Shown: positions 18,609 to 28,033, counted from the first letter of the stretch. The stretch is 64,000 bases of DNA from Luteibacter sp. UNCMF331Sha3.1 (GCF_900109915.1 NZ_FOBU01000004.1:1-64000); one strand, 5' to 3'. The notes: a model not told the origin generated them from the letters alone. A program made the numbers and translations.

Positions 18609-19507
18609 CGCACGCATCGAAGGGCATGCGCAGGCGCGCGAGAATGGTGGGGATCGCGTTGCTCGCCACCGGGTGGCTCGTTGCGACGCCGGCTCTCGCC
18701 GGAAGCGATCCCGCCGGTCGGGTCACTCTCCTGCCGATCGTCGAAGACGACGACCACATCATGCAGACGTGGCTCGGCGTGCCGATGCGACGCTACGCGT
18801 TCGGCATGCGTCGCTGGCTGGAGGACGGCCTCGCCGCGCACGGCGGTCGTGCCGCCGACGCGGCGGAACTGTTGCGCTTCCAGCAGCAACTGCGGCGCGC
18901 GACGTTCTCCCACTTCCAGTACAGCTATACCCTCGACGGTACGGAGTACACGCGCATCTACCTCGGCGTGTCGGGACGACCCTTCCCCGATCTGGTCAAC
19001 GCCAGCTACCGTGGCCCGCGGAATCTCGTCGTGCCGGCGAACGTCCAGAACTACTTCAACACGGACGACATCGTGAGCTTCGGGTCCGTGGGACCCGTCG
19101 ACGGCTCCCACGTCACGCCCGAGCCGCCGACGGCGAACACCCCGCACCGCACGAACGACGCGGAGATCAAGGTACTCCAGGCCATCATGCGCGACATCGC
19201 CAGCGGGCAGGTGCGTGCCGGTGGGCGGCTTCTCGGTTTCGTCAGCCAGGTGCCGTGCGCGTCCTGCTCGGCGGCGTTCCGGCAGTTCGCCACGGAAGCC
19301 GATGCCGACGTGCACATCAACTACGTGGAAGGAAGCCCCAACTCGTCGCGGACCATGACCCCCGCGCTCGCGGTCATCCGCAGCATGCGCCACGTTCTGG
19401 TCGACGAGTTGACCACGACCTTTGCGCCACCGACCCACGTCGTCAGGGCGAGTGCCGAAGTCGAAGGCACCGACGAGGCATCCACGTCGATGTGCCCGAG
19501 ACTTTAG
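18605..19507 (+). CDS. Exported deaminase-like protein, module 1
   Basis: 300 aa with a signal peptide (basic MRRRAR, hydrophobic core, cleavage near TPALA/GS at 32-33). The mature part has a beta-hairpin-like stretch (FQYSYTLDGTEYTRIYLGVSG, split 104-112/115-124), a variable linker, then D185-A-E187. PCASC (217-221) follows 31 residues after the Glu. This matches the [H/C/D]-A-E...PCxxC zinc signature of the nucleotide/nucleic-acid deaminase fold, including toxin-type bacterial deaminases (perhaps the XOO_2897-like group). Aspartate in place of the common His is allowed in some of these families. Substrate and target are unknown. It is convergent with dbpA, 13 bases away. Gene certain; enzymatic role inferred. 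Confidence 0.72.
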   Translation: MTHASKGMRRRARMVGIALLATGWLVATPALAGSDPAGRVTLLPIVEDDDHIMQTWLGVPMRRYAFGMRRWLEDGLAAHGGRAADAAELLRFQQQLRRATFSHFQYSYTLDGTEYTRIYLGVSGRPFPDLVNASYRGPRNLVVPANVQNYFNTDDIVSFGSVGPVDGSHVTPEPPTANTPHRTNDAEIKVLQAIMRDIASGQVRAGGRLLGFVSQVPCASCSAAFRQFATEADADVHINYVEGSPNSSRTMTPALAVIRSMRHVLVDELTTTFAPPTHVVRASAEVEGTDEASTSMCPRL

Positions 19508-19520
19508 ACGAGGAAGACGC

Positions 19521-20897
19521 TCAGCCCAGGGGCCGCACGCGAAAGCTGCGGCCCTTGATCTTGCCGGCGCGCAGGCGTTCGAGTGCCTTGTTCGCGAGGT
19601 CGCGACGGATCGCGACATACGCGCGGGTCGCGTAGACATCGATCTTGCCGATGTCCTTGCCGTCGAGACCGGCATCGCCCGTGAGGGCGCCGAGAATGTC
19701 GCCGGGACGCATCTTGTCCTTGCGTCCGCCATCGATCACGAGTGTCTTCATCGGTGCGAGGTTCAGCACCTTGCGCGCCTCGTTGGCGGGCTTCGCCGGA
19801 TGACGAGGCAGGGGAGCGCCGAGGCGTTCCTCGATGGCGCGGAGCTTGTTGAGCTCGCGCGCGCTCACGAGAACGATCGCCAGACCACTCGCACCGGCAC
19901 GCCCGGTGCGGCCGACGCGATGCGTGTGCGTGTCCGGATCGTGCGCGACGTCGTAGCTGACCACGAGCGGCAGGCCGGCGATGTCGAGGCCGCGCGCGGC
20001 GACGTCGGTCGCCACGAGCACGGAGCAGCTGCGATTCGCGAAGCGCACCAGCACCTCGTCGCGGTCGCGTTGTTCGAGATCGCCGTGCAGTGCGAGCGCC
20101 GAGAAGCCGCGGCGGTCGAGTTCCGCGGCGACGGCTTCGGTGTCCTTGCGCATGTTGCAGAAGACCAGCGTCGCTTCCGGTTTCTCCTGCGTGAGAAGAC
20201 GCGCGAGAACGTCCATCTTGACCGGAGGTTCGACCTCGACGACGCGCTGTTCGATCGTGGAATCGTCGTGGGACGTCTCGACGGTCACGGTCACCGGATC
20301 GGTCTGCACGCGTCCGCTCACGGCACGGATGGCATCGGGATACGTCGCCGAGAAGAGCAGCGTCTGGTGGTGTTTCGAGATGCGCTTGACGATGTCGTCG
20401 ATCGCTTCCTCGAACCCCATGTCGAGCATGCGGTCGGCTTCGTCGAGCACCAGTACCTTGATGCCGCCGCCGTGCAGGCTGCCGCGCTTGAGGTGCTCCT
20501 GCACGCGTCCCGGCGTGCCGACGACGATGTGTGGATCGTGTTCCAGCGACGCCAGCTGCGGCCCGAGCGGCATGCCGCCGCAGAGAGTGAGCAGCTTCAC
20601 GTTGGGGATGTTGACCGCGAGGCGGCGGATCGCCTTGCTGACCTGGTCGGCGAGTTCGCGCGTCGGGCAGAGCACGAGCGCCTGCAGGCGGATCTGCGCG
20701 ACGTCGATGCGGTGCAGGAGGCCGAGGCCGAACGCGGCCGTCTTGCCGCTGCCGGTCTTCGCCTGCGCGATCACGTCGCGCCCATCGAGAATCGCCGGCA
20801 GGCTTTCGCGCTGGATCGGCGTCTGCGTCGCGTAACCCAGCGATTCGACGGCGGAGAGGAGAGAGGGCGCGAGGCCGAGCTGGCTGAAGTCGTTCAT
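19521..20897 (-). CDS. dbpA: ATP-dependent RNA helicase DbpA
   Basis: DEAD-box RNA helicase activated by 23S rRNA hairpin 92 and acting in large-subunit ribosome assembly; 458 aa from ATG 20897 (MNDFSQLGL). Motifs in order: Q-motif region TPIQRESLPAIL, AKTGSGKTAAFGLGLL, PTRELADQ, VLDEADRMLDMGF, SATYP, and HRVGRTGRAGASG. The C-terminal DbpA RNA-binding (RRM-like) domain is present, with KTLVIDGGRKDKMRPGDILG and KGRSFRVRPL. It sits between deaminase-like module 1 (convergent) and the four-gene deaminase operon (48 bases upstream on the same strand), so it could be read through from that operon. Confidence 0.95.
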   Translation of the reverse strand: MNDFSQLGLAPSLLSAVESLGYATQTPIQRESLPAILDGRDVIAQAKTGSGKTAAFGLGLLHRIDVAQIRLQALVLCPTRELADQVSKAIRRLAVNIPNVKLLTLCGGMPLGPQLASLEHDPHIVVGTPGRVQEHLKRGSLHGGGIKVLVLDEADRMLDMGFEEAIDDIVKRISKHHQTLLFSATYPDAIRAVSGRVQTDPVTVTVETSHDDSTIEQRVVEVEPPVKMDVLARLLTQEKPEATLVFCNMRKDTEAVAAELDRRGFSALALHGDLEQRDRDEVLVRFANRSCSVLVATDVAARGLDIAGLPLVVSYDVAHDPDTHTHRVGRTGRAGASGLAIVLVSARELNKLRAIEERLGAPLPRHPAKPANEARKVLNLAPMKTLVIDGGRKDKMRPGDILGALTGDAGLDGKDIGKIDVYATRAYVAIRRDLANKALERLRAGKIKGRSFRVRPLG

Positions 20898-20945
20898 GCG
20901 CCCATGATCGCACGCCGGACGCCATGGCGCCCGGCGCACCGTCGG

Positions 20946-22010
20946 TCAGCAGCCCGGGGGAGTGGGCTGTGCGACATCCGGGTTGGACGGAAGCGGCCGT
21001 CCGTCGGGCGACCGCTCGGAGATCCGCGGGAGCGGCGCGGAAAGGCGGAACGATCGCTGTCGCCACGACGCGCCCTTGAAGGATCGGTTCATCGAGCGCG
21101 GGCTCAACGCCCGCCGAACCTGCGCCTCGCGGCTTGCGTTGATGGCGTCGTAAGCGAGCAGTGGTCGGCCAGTGTCGACATCGACCAGCAGCCGGCCCTT
21201 CATGCGGGCGCGTCCGGACTGCAACAGACGGGCCTCGTCGCCACGCGTGACCGAGGCGAACATCTGCGTCATGCGCACGTCCGCGCCATAGGCTTCCGAA
21301 AACTGCTGGAACGCGCCGCGGCAGGATCCGCAGACCGGGCCATCGACGATGCCGCTGACCTGCCCGCCGGCCGGCACCACCCCGGCGCGGATATCCGTCT
21401 CGAGCTGGCGAAGGGCCTTGTACTCCGCATCCAGGGACGCGTCGCGTCCGTCGAGCATGTAAGGCGTGAGTCGCGAGTCGTCGAAGGGCAGCGCGCGGGC
21501 GCGGACGTCCACCTCGTCGAGACCCGAAAAGAGGCGCTCGTCGCCCGCGTCGATCGACACCCGCCGGGCGATCGCTTCCTCCGGGGGCGGGGCCGGGCTC
21601 TGCGGCGGGGAGTGGTCGTCGCCACTATCGGGCGTGGTCGGCGTGTTCGGCCGGGTGGGTCCTTCGAAGGCGGCCGACGCCATGGCACCGAGGGGTTCGC
21701 CACTCATGGCGTGGTACACCCGCGTCCGTACCTCGGTGCCCACGGTGTAGCGGTACGCCACACGGGCGATCCTCGACCGACGCATCGCGGTGTCGAGGTC
21801 CTCCCAGCGAATGGCGCGGTATTCGTCCTTGTAGCGCTCGTCGATGAGCACACGCATGGCGTCGACGAAGCGCTGGCTCGTCGCTTCGATCAACGCCGAG
21901 ACGTTGCCGTCGTCCTCGATGACCGTCTCGACGGTGACGGTACCCGCGCGAGCCGTGGCGCCTGCCGTGAGCGCGCTGCAGACGACCAGGGAAAACATCA
22001 GATGGCGCAT
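20946..22010 (-). CDS. Exported deaminase-like protein, module 2
   Basis: 354 aa, the last gene of the four-gene minus-strand operon. Signal peptide MRHLMFSLVVCSALTAGATARA, cleaved near residue 22. The region IARVAYRYTVGTEVRTRVYH (81-100) followed by AMSG aligns with the hairpin of the paralogs. D194-A-E196 and C227-x2-C230 (VCGSC) have the same 31-residue Glu-to-Cys spacing as modules 1 and 3. The residue before the first Cys is Val instead of the usual Pro. The C-terminal extension after about 260 is longer than in module 1, basic (QVRRALSPRSMNRSFKG) and ends in a Pro-rich tail with a terminal Cys. The start lies 2 bases after the partner stop. Deaminase activity is inferred from motif spacing only. 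Confidence 0.7.
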   Translation of the reverse strand: MRHLMFSLVVCSALTAGATARAGTVTVETVIEDDGNVSALIEATSQRFVDAMRVLIDERYKDEYRAIRWEDLDTAMRRSRIARVAYRYTVGTEVRTRVYHAMSGEPLGAMASAAFEGPTRPNTPTTPDSGDDHSPPQSPAPPPEEAIARRVSIDAGDERLFSGLDEVDVRARALPFDDSRLTPYMLDGRDASLDAEYKALRQLETDIRAGVVPAGGQVSGIVDGPVCGSCRGAFQQFSEAYGADVRMTQMFASVTRGDEARLLQSGRARMKGRLLVDVDTGRPLLAYDAINASREAQVRRALSPRSMNRSFKGASWRQRSFRLSAPLPRISERSPDGRPLPSNPDVAQPTPPGC

Positions 22011-22012
22011 GA

Positions 22013-23152
22013 TCACTCCGGCAGGTGGCAGGTGAGCAGGTCGGCCCGCTCGGCGAACGCCTCCGCGTCCGCCGACGCGATGGCGTCGGCACCGACGAGG
22101 TCGTCGGCGATCACCGCGTCGACGATTTCGATCAGGCTCACCATCTCGAGCAAGGGAAACACCATGCCGACGACCGCCGCGAGCCTGAGCAGTCCGTTCG
22201 ATGGCGGGCGAGGCGGCAGCCACGCCGCTTCCCGCCGCGATTCGTCGAGATACCACCGATGCACCGCGCGGTCGGTGGCCGCGGCGAAGCAGAGCGGTCG
22301 CGCGTCTCCCTCGGTGCCGGTGCCCGCGGCGGGCGATGGCGACGCGTCCCGCAGGCAGGGCGGGGCGGCGGCATAGCCTTGAGTGTCGCGATAGGCCGCG
22401 GCGACGCGCGCGATGCGGTAGGCGACCGGCAGCTGGCGCAGACCGCCCGCCGTCCGCCCGCCGCCCTGCCAGTGCACGAGGCGATACTGCACGAGCGTCG
22501 CGAGATAACGTAAGTCGTACGCATCGACGTCGTCCGCGTGGCGCGCGGCCATGACGCGATCGTAGACCGTCGCGTCGACGCCGAGCGCCGCCTGCCGGCC
22601 GGACGGAAGCGTGTCGAGCTGCGTGCGCAGGATCTGCAAGGCGACCGCGTAGAACGCGGCCTGCGTCGAACGCCGGTGGCCCATCAGATCGAGCATGTGC
22701 CAGAAGATCGTCGGTGACACGTCGGCCTTCTGCGCGCCGGCGGCGACGAAGGGGTCGCGGTAGCCGGGCCCCGTCGCCACATCGACGCCGGGACGGGCTC
22801 GCGTCATGCCGAGGTCCCAGCGCAGCACGGCGAGCATGTCGTCGTCGCTCAGTGGCGCGCCGGGCACATCGGCACGCACCGATGGCCAGTCCACGTCGTT
22901 CATGAAGGATGGGCGGTCGCGCAACGCGCTGTAGGGCGACGCGGGGTCCATCAGCATCTCGCGTGCGAGCGATGCACCGTCCACCTCGAGCACGTCCGCC
23001 ACACCGAGCCTGGCGACTCGGCTCGCGTGCAATGCGGGTAACACGTCGGGACGCGTGATCGTGGTGGCGTCGGCGGCGGAGATCGCCACCAGCGCCACCA
23101 CGATCGCCCGTCGCCCGACCGACGTCGTCCGGTTCGGGAAACGCGTGTCCAT
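22013..23152 (-). CDS. Exported partner protein of deaminase-like module 2, unknown family
   Basis: 379 aa. The start at 23152 is chosen because it overlaps the stop of the upstream gene by one base (TGATG). The N-terminus has a signal peptide-like segment RRAIVVALVAISAADA. Shared blocks with the paralogs: DPASPYSALR (69-78), KADVSPTIF (142-150), YAVALQILRTQL (168-179), LRQLPVAYRIARVAAAYRD (238-256), RPLCFAAATDRAVHRWY (285-301). Cysteines C266, C288 and C375 match those of the other two partners. A hydrophobic stretch near 320-350 (LAAVVGMVFPLLEMVSLIEI) could be a membrane segment or buried helix. It may bind, chaperone, inhibit or localise the deaminase-like protein encoded next; the sequence does not decide. 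Confidence 0.82.
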   Translation of the reverse strand: MDTRFPNRTTSVGRRAIVVALVAISAADATTITRPDVLPALHASRVARLGVADVLEVDGASLAREMLMDPASPYSALRDRPSFMNDVDWPSVRADVPGAPLSDDDMLAVLRWDLGMTRARPGVDVATGPGYRDPFVAAGAQKADVSPTIFWHMLDLMGHRRSTQAAFYAVALQILRTQLDTLPSGRQAALGVDATVYDRVMAARHADDVDAYDLRYLATLVQYRLVHWQGGGRTAGGLRQLPVAYRIARVAAAYRDTQGYAAAPPCLRDASPSPAAGTGTEGDARPLCFAAATDRAVHRWYLDESRREAAWLPPRPPSNGLLRLAAVVGMVFPLLEMVSLIEIVDAVIADDLVGADAIASADAEAFAERADLLTCHLPE

Positions 23153-24117
23153 CAGGGGTCGCACCCCGCGGCGCTCGCCGTGCCCTCGACCGCTTCCTCG
23201 GCCTCGAGTCGCGCCATGTAGGACGCGTCCTCGCTCCACGAGCGGATGGACGGCGAGGCCCCGTCCGGGTCGATCTGGCGGCCGACCGCAGCCTTCCGGC
23301 TCTCGGCCAGAGCCTGCGACGACCGGTTGCTCGCGAGTCGTTCCGCGCTGGGTGCCGGACCACCGATCGCCTTCGCGGTGTTGAGCTGATAGACCTTTCC
23401 GTGGACGTCGAACTTCTGGGTGAAGGCGTCGAGCGCCTGCGAACAGGAGGGACAGACCGCCTGGCTGACATGGCCGGTGATCTCTCCGCCGCGCGGCACG
23501 ATGCCGTCCTCGATGTCGTACTCGATCCGACGCAGAATCTTGAGTTCCGCGTCGACGCCGTGAATGATCCTCGGCTCGCCGGACGACGTGACCTCGCCCG
23601 TATGTACCGCGTCGATCTTCGAGTCCGGCTTCGGTGGCAGTTTGGCGACGCGGATGTTGCTGGCCGTATCCGCGGGGTAATAGATCCGCTCGCTGAAATC
23701 CGTCCGGATATCGGCGTCTTCCGCGACCGGCGTCGTCTCCGCGCTTTCCGACGACGAGGTACCTTCGCGATTGAACTTGCCGAGCATCCGGTCGATCGAA
23801 TGGCCGCTGCGCGCGTGGTAGACGCGCACCGCCTCGACCCCGTTCTTCGCGTAGCGATACTCGAAGCGCGCGATGGTGGCGCCGCGCGTCGCGGCGCGCA
23901 GGCTTCTCAGCCTGGCACCCCTGACGTAGGGATAGCTGCCTGCCTTGAGGCGCGCCTGGATGGCGTCCGCGAACATGTCGGCATCGCTCTGGAGCAGCGA
24001 CTGCATGATGTCGCCGTAGCCGTCCTCCACGTCGATGCCGGCGAACGCCTGGCAGGGGAGAGCGAGCGCCAGCGACATCAGCGCCGAGAGAAAGAAACCC
24101 TTTCCGGGACGCTTCAT
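23152..24117 (-). CDS. Exported deaminase-like protein, module 3
   Basis: 321 aa with a clear Sec signal peptide (MKRPGKGFFLSALMSLALAL, cleavage near AFA/GI at 26). The hairpin region ARFEYRYAKNGVEAVRVYHA (83-102) is followed by RSG, a variable acidic and Lys-rich linker, then D189-A-E191 and C222-x2-C225 (VCPSC). The Glu-to-Cys spacing is again 31 residues. After the Cys pair an amphipathic helix SQALDAFTQKF matches AFRQF and AFQQF in the paralogs. The C-terminal third is unrelated to module 2. It overlaps its partner gene by ATGA (24114-24117) and the next gene by one base. Enzymatic role is inference. Confidence 0.7.
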   Translation of the reverse strand: MKRPGKGFFLSALMSLALALPCQAFAGIDVEDGYGDIMQSLLQSDADMFADAIQARLKAGSYPYVRGARLRSLRAATRGATIARFEYRYAKNGVEAVRVYHARSGHSIDRMLGKFNREGTSSSESAETTPVAEDADIRTDFSERIYYPADTASNIRVAKLPPKPDSKIDAVHTGEVTSSGEPRIIHGVDAELKILRRIEYDIEDGIVPRGGEITGHVSQAVCPSCSQALDAFTQKFDVHGKVYQLNTAKAIGGPAPSAERLASNRSSQALAESRKAAVGRQIDPDGASPSIRSWSEDASYMARLEAEEAVEGTASAAGCDP

Positions 24118-25382
24118 GGGGAAATCCTGCAGTGGAGGGCGCGGCGGTTGCGCGAGGCGTTGGCGAGTGAATCCGCGACGAGTGCTTCGTCGTTGGCGTC
24201 CAGCGCCATATCCGGAAACGCGAGCGACGCGGCGCTCTCGTCGAGCAGGTCGGCCGAAGCGATCGCCTCGTCGGCGACGGCGGCTTCGACCACTTCGACG
24301 AAGGCGCCCACGTCGAGCGCGACCATGACGGCGCCGGCCCAATGCACCAGCTCGGCGAAGCCGTTATGGTGGTCCCTGTGAAGGTACGCCGCGCTCAGCT
24401 CGCGACGCAGTTGTCGGCGATACCATGCGTGCACCGCGCGGTCGGTCGCATCGGTGAAGCAAAGCGGCCGATGATCGATGGTGGCGTCGACGCCGTCCGG
24501 CATGCCCGGCGCCTTTCGATCGCGCACGCAGATCGCGTTCGACACGTAGCCTGCGGCATCCTGGTAGGCGGCGGCGACGCGGGCCACGCGGAAGGCCGCC
24601 GGGAGGTGCCGGCGACGATGTCGCCTGTCGGGATCCGGCGGCGAATGCAGCGCGGCTCGCAACACTTGCGTCAGGTACCGGAGATCCTGTTCCTCGAGTC
24701 GTTCCGGACTGCGGGTCGACAGATAGCGGGTGACGACCTCGGGCTTCAGTGCCTGCCTGCCATGCTGCGAGACGGGAGCGCTGGCGGAGCGATCGCGCAC
24801 GATCTGCAACGCGACGGCATAACCGGCGGCGACCGACGGGTAGACCCCGTTCATGTCCCACGCTTTCAGAAAGATATCGGGATCCACGCCGGCCTTTATG
24901 GCGTTCGCCGCCGCGCCGCGTGTCCGGTAATTGAGGGTGTCTTCGGCGCCCGGTTCACGGACGTCGCGGCCGGGGTGCGCCTTGGTCAGCCCCAGCTGCC
25001 TCTGCAGCATGGCGAGTGCCGCCTGGTTGCGATGGTGGTAACCGCTGGCGACCCGTTCGGCGTAACCCGGCCACCAGCGCGCATTGGTGATGGCGGGATA
25101 CGCCTTCAGTTCGCTGTAATGCGAGGCGGGATTCTCGAGGAATTCGGCCAGGAACGTGCGCGTCGTGCCATGCACCAGGGGAGAAGGCCGCGTCGCCTCC
25201 TTCTCGTAGCGGAAAAGGAACGCCATGAGCTCGCGGTGGGCATCGGCGTAGGGCGGTTGCGCGCCATGGGCGGCGTCGGCGCCCGGCGAAGGCGGCGACA
25301 CGCCATCAGGCGAGGCGCGGTGCGCGTAGACGCACGACGGCAGGAGACTGGCGATGAGCGCCAGCCGGAGATACGACTTCAT
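24114..25382 (-). CDS. Exported partner protein of deaminase-like module 3, unknown family
   Basis: 422 aa, first gene of the four-gene minus-strand operon. The N-terminus MKSYLRLALIASLLPSCVYA fits a Sec signal with cleavage near VYA/HR; Cys17 makes a lipoprotein reading possible but the lipobox is poor (LPSC). Shared blocks: NPASHYSELK (84-93), KAGVDPDIF (163-171), YAVALQIVRDR (188-198), LPAAFRVARVAAAYQD (260-275), RPLCFTDATDRAVHAWY (305-321). Conserved cysteines are C285, C308 and C418. A C-terminal moderately hydrophobic region (345-375, WAGAVMVALDVGAFVEVVEA) resembles module 2. No known enzyme motif was recognised. Confidence 0.82.
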   Translation of the reverse strand: MKSYLRLALIASLLPSCVYAHRASPDGVSPPSPGADAAHGAQPPYADAHRELMAFLFRYEKEATRPSPLVHGTTRTFLAEFLENPASHYSELKAYPAITNARWWPGYAERVASGYHHRNQAALAMLQRQLGLTKAHPGRDVREPGAEDTLNYRTRGAAANAIKAGVDPDIFLKAWDMNGVYPSVAAGYAVALQIVRDRSASAPVSQHGRQALKPEVVTRYLSTRSPERLEEQDLRYLTQVLRAALHSPPDPDRRHRRRHLPAAFRVARVAAAYQDAAGYVSNAICVRDRKAPGMPDGVDATIDHRPLCFTDATDRAVHAWYRRQLRRELSAAYLHRDHHNGFAELVHWAGAVMVALDVGAFVEVVEAAVADEAIASADLLDESAASLAFPDMALDANDEALVADSLANASRNRRALHCRISP

Positions 25383-25489
25383 GTCGGGGGTGTCCTTGAT
25401 GATCGGGTACGCCGTGGGGATCGGCGGCGATCATTTTCGGGCACGCGCCCGGCAGCTTATGTCAGCCGAAGCGCAGCGATCCCGTCTGC

Positions 25490-25510
25490 CTCACCCATAC
25501 CTTGGGTGAG
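25490..25510. repeat. Inverted repeat between rluF and the deaminase operon
   Basis: Seven-base arms CTCACCC and GGGTGAG flank a 7-base spacer, in the 142-bp gap upstream of the partner gene of module 3. There is no T run, so it is a weak terminator candidate for rluF; it could equally be an operator for the minus-strand operon whose start codon is at 25382. Function not determined. Confidence 0.4.
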
Positions 25511-25524
25511 ACGCCTCTGTCGGC

Positions 25525-26244
25525 CTACCAGCGCGTCCTGTCGGGCAGAAGGCCCTTCAGTTCGGCTTCGGTCAGGTTGCGCCACTGGCCCACCTTGAGA
25601 TGGCCGAGCTTGACGTTGATGATGCGCACGCGGCGCAGCTGCGTGACGCGGTAGCCGAACTCGGCCGCCATCAACCGGATCTGCCGGTTGAGGCCCTGCG
25701 TGAGCGTGATGGCGAAACCGAACTTCGCGATACGGCGCACCTTGCAGGGCTGCGTCATCTGTCCGTGGATACGCACGCCGCGCGACATGCCCCTGACGAA
25801 TTCGTCGGTCACGGCCTTGTTCACCGCCACGAGGTATTCCTTCTCGTGGTGGTTCTCCGCGCGGAGGATTTCGTTGACGATGTCGCCGTTGCTGGTCAGC
25901 AGGATCAGGCCTTCCGAATCCTTGTCGAGGCGTCCGATGGGGAAGATGCGCTGCGGATGATCGACGAAATCGACGATGTTGCCGTCGACGGTCGTGTCGG
26001 TCGTGCAGGTGATGCCGACCGGCTTGTTCAGCGCGATGTAGACGCCGCGGCTCTTGACCGGGCTGGCGACCAGCGTGCGCGCGACGACGACCTCGCCGTC
26101 GACCCTGACCACATCGCCGTCGAGCGCCTTGGCGCCCATGCCGACGACCTCGTCGTTGATCGTGACGCGGCCGGCGACGAGGAGTTCGTCGGCCTCGCGA
26201 CGGGAGCAGAGACCCGCTTCGCTGATGTACTTGTTGACGCGCAT
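25525..26244 (-). CDS. rluF: 23S rRNA pseudouridine synthase RluF
   Basis: Pseudouridine synthase of the RsuA/RluB/E/F group, predicted to modify U2604 (and possibly U2605) of 23S rRNA; 239 aa. An N-terminal S4 RNA-binding domain (NKYISEAGLCSRREADELL) precedes the catalytic domain with IGRLDKDSEGLILLTSNGD, where the Asp of GRLDKDS is catalytic. RluF-type NIVDFVDHPQRIF, HEKEYLV and QGLNRQIRLM follow. It is shorter than E. coli RluF because it lacks the basic C-terminal tail. It lies 4 bases after the ABC permease gene, so it is probably the third gene of yadG-yadH-rluF. Confidence 0.93.
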   Translation of the reverse strand: MRVNKYISEAGLCSRREADELLVAGRVTINDEVVGMGAKALDGDVVRVDGEVVVARTLVASPVKSRGVYIALNKPVGITCTTDTTVDGNIVDFVDHPQRIFPIGRLDKDSEGLILLTSNGDIVNEILRAENHHEKEYLVAVNKAVTDEFVRGMSRGVRIHGQMTQPCKVRRIAKFGFAITLTQGLNRQIRLMAAEFGYRVTQLRRVRIINVKLGHLKVGQWRNLTEAELKGLLPDRTRW

Positions 26245-26248
26245 GGAC

Positions 26249-27018
26249 TTACGAGCGCAGGCCCACGCCGCGACTGAGCAGGCGCAGGGCCACGGCCGAG
26301 AGACCGACGACGAACACGATCATCACGACGAACGCCGTGACGATGGGCACGTCGCTGACACCGAGCACGCCGAAACGGAAGGCGTTGACCATGTACAGGA
26401 TCGGATTCACGAGCGAAATGCTGCGCCACGGCTCGCCGAGCAGGTCGACCGAATAGAACACGCCGCCGAGGTAGGTCAGGGGCGTGAGCACGAAGGTCGG
26501 CACCAGGGCGATGTCGTCGAACTTCTTCGCGAACACGGCATTCACGAAGCCCGCCAGCGAGAACACGGTGGCGCCCAGCACCACGGACAGGAACGTCGTG
26601 ACGGGATGGGCGACATGGAGGTCGGTGAAAAAGAGCGCGATCACGAGCACGAGCGCACCGACGATCACGCCGCGCGTGACCGCGCCCGTGACGTATCCGA
26701 GCAGGATCACCCAGTTGGGCATCGGCGACACCAGCATTTCCTCCACGAACCGGCCGAACTTGGCGCCGAAGAAGGAGCTGGAGATGTTGCCGTAGCTGTT
26801 CGTGATGATGCTCATCATCACGAGACCCGGCACGATGTACTGCATGTAGGTGAAACCGTGCATCTCGCCGATGCGGCTGCCGATCAGCTTGCCGAAGATC
26901 ACGAAGTACAGCGTCATCGTGATCGCGGGCGGGATCAGGGTCTGCGTCCAGATGCGCATGATGCGCGCGATCTCGCGGCGGACGATGGTGCCCAGCGCGA
27001 CGAGGTTGGTCGAGGCGC

Positions 27019-27022
<4 letters not shown>
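26249..27022 (-). CDS. yadH: ABC-2 type transporter permease, YadH type
   Basis: Inner-membrane permease of an ABC exporter, 257 aa. It begins with the cytoplasmic NLVALGTIVRREIARIMRIW, followed by about six hydrophobic segments. The ABC-2 signature region LTPLTYLGGVFYSVDLLGEPW is near the C-terminus. Start ATG 27022 overlaps the ATPase stop (ATGA). The substrate is unknown for YadGH; a multidrug or polysaccharide role is only suggested by the family. Confidence 0.92.
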
Positions 27023-27951
<929 letters not shown>

Positions 27952-27978
27952 GGGCTGCGCCGGGATGACAAGCCGCCT

Positions 27979-27984
27979 ATTATA
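27979..27984 (-). promoter_or_regulatory. -10 box for yadG-yadH-rluF
   Basis: A perfect TATAAT on the minus strand about 28 bases before the yadG ATG. No convincing -35 box at 16-18 bases. The overlapping TATTAT on the plus strand (27978-27983) could serve the divergent reductase gene. Confidence 0.5.
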
Positions 27985-28033
27985 CCGGGCTTTGCCGGGT
28001 CGCCCCGTTCCCCGGCGTCAACAGAGACTTTCC

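Noticed and set aside
19504-21066. 520-codon minus frame overlapping dbpA in another frame
   Set aside because: Arg-rich frame shadow; DbpA motifs are all in the other frame.
20946-23471. One 841-codon minus frame covering module 2 deaminase and upstream
   Set aside because: Its N-terminal half runs antisense-of-frame through the partner gene; the real start is ATG 22010 with a signal peptide.
17337-25382. Reading the region as a phage or genomic island
   Set aside because: No integrase, tRNA, att repeat or shift in base use was seen; the modules have the same GC-rich codon use as neighbours.
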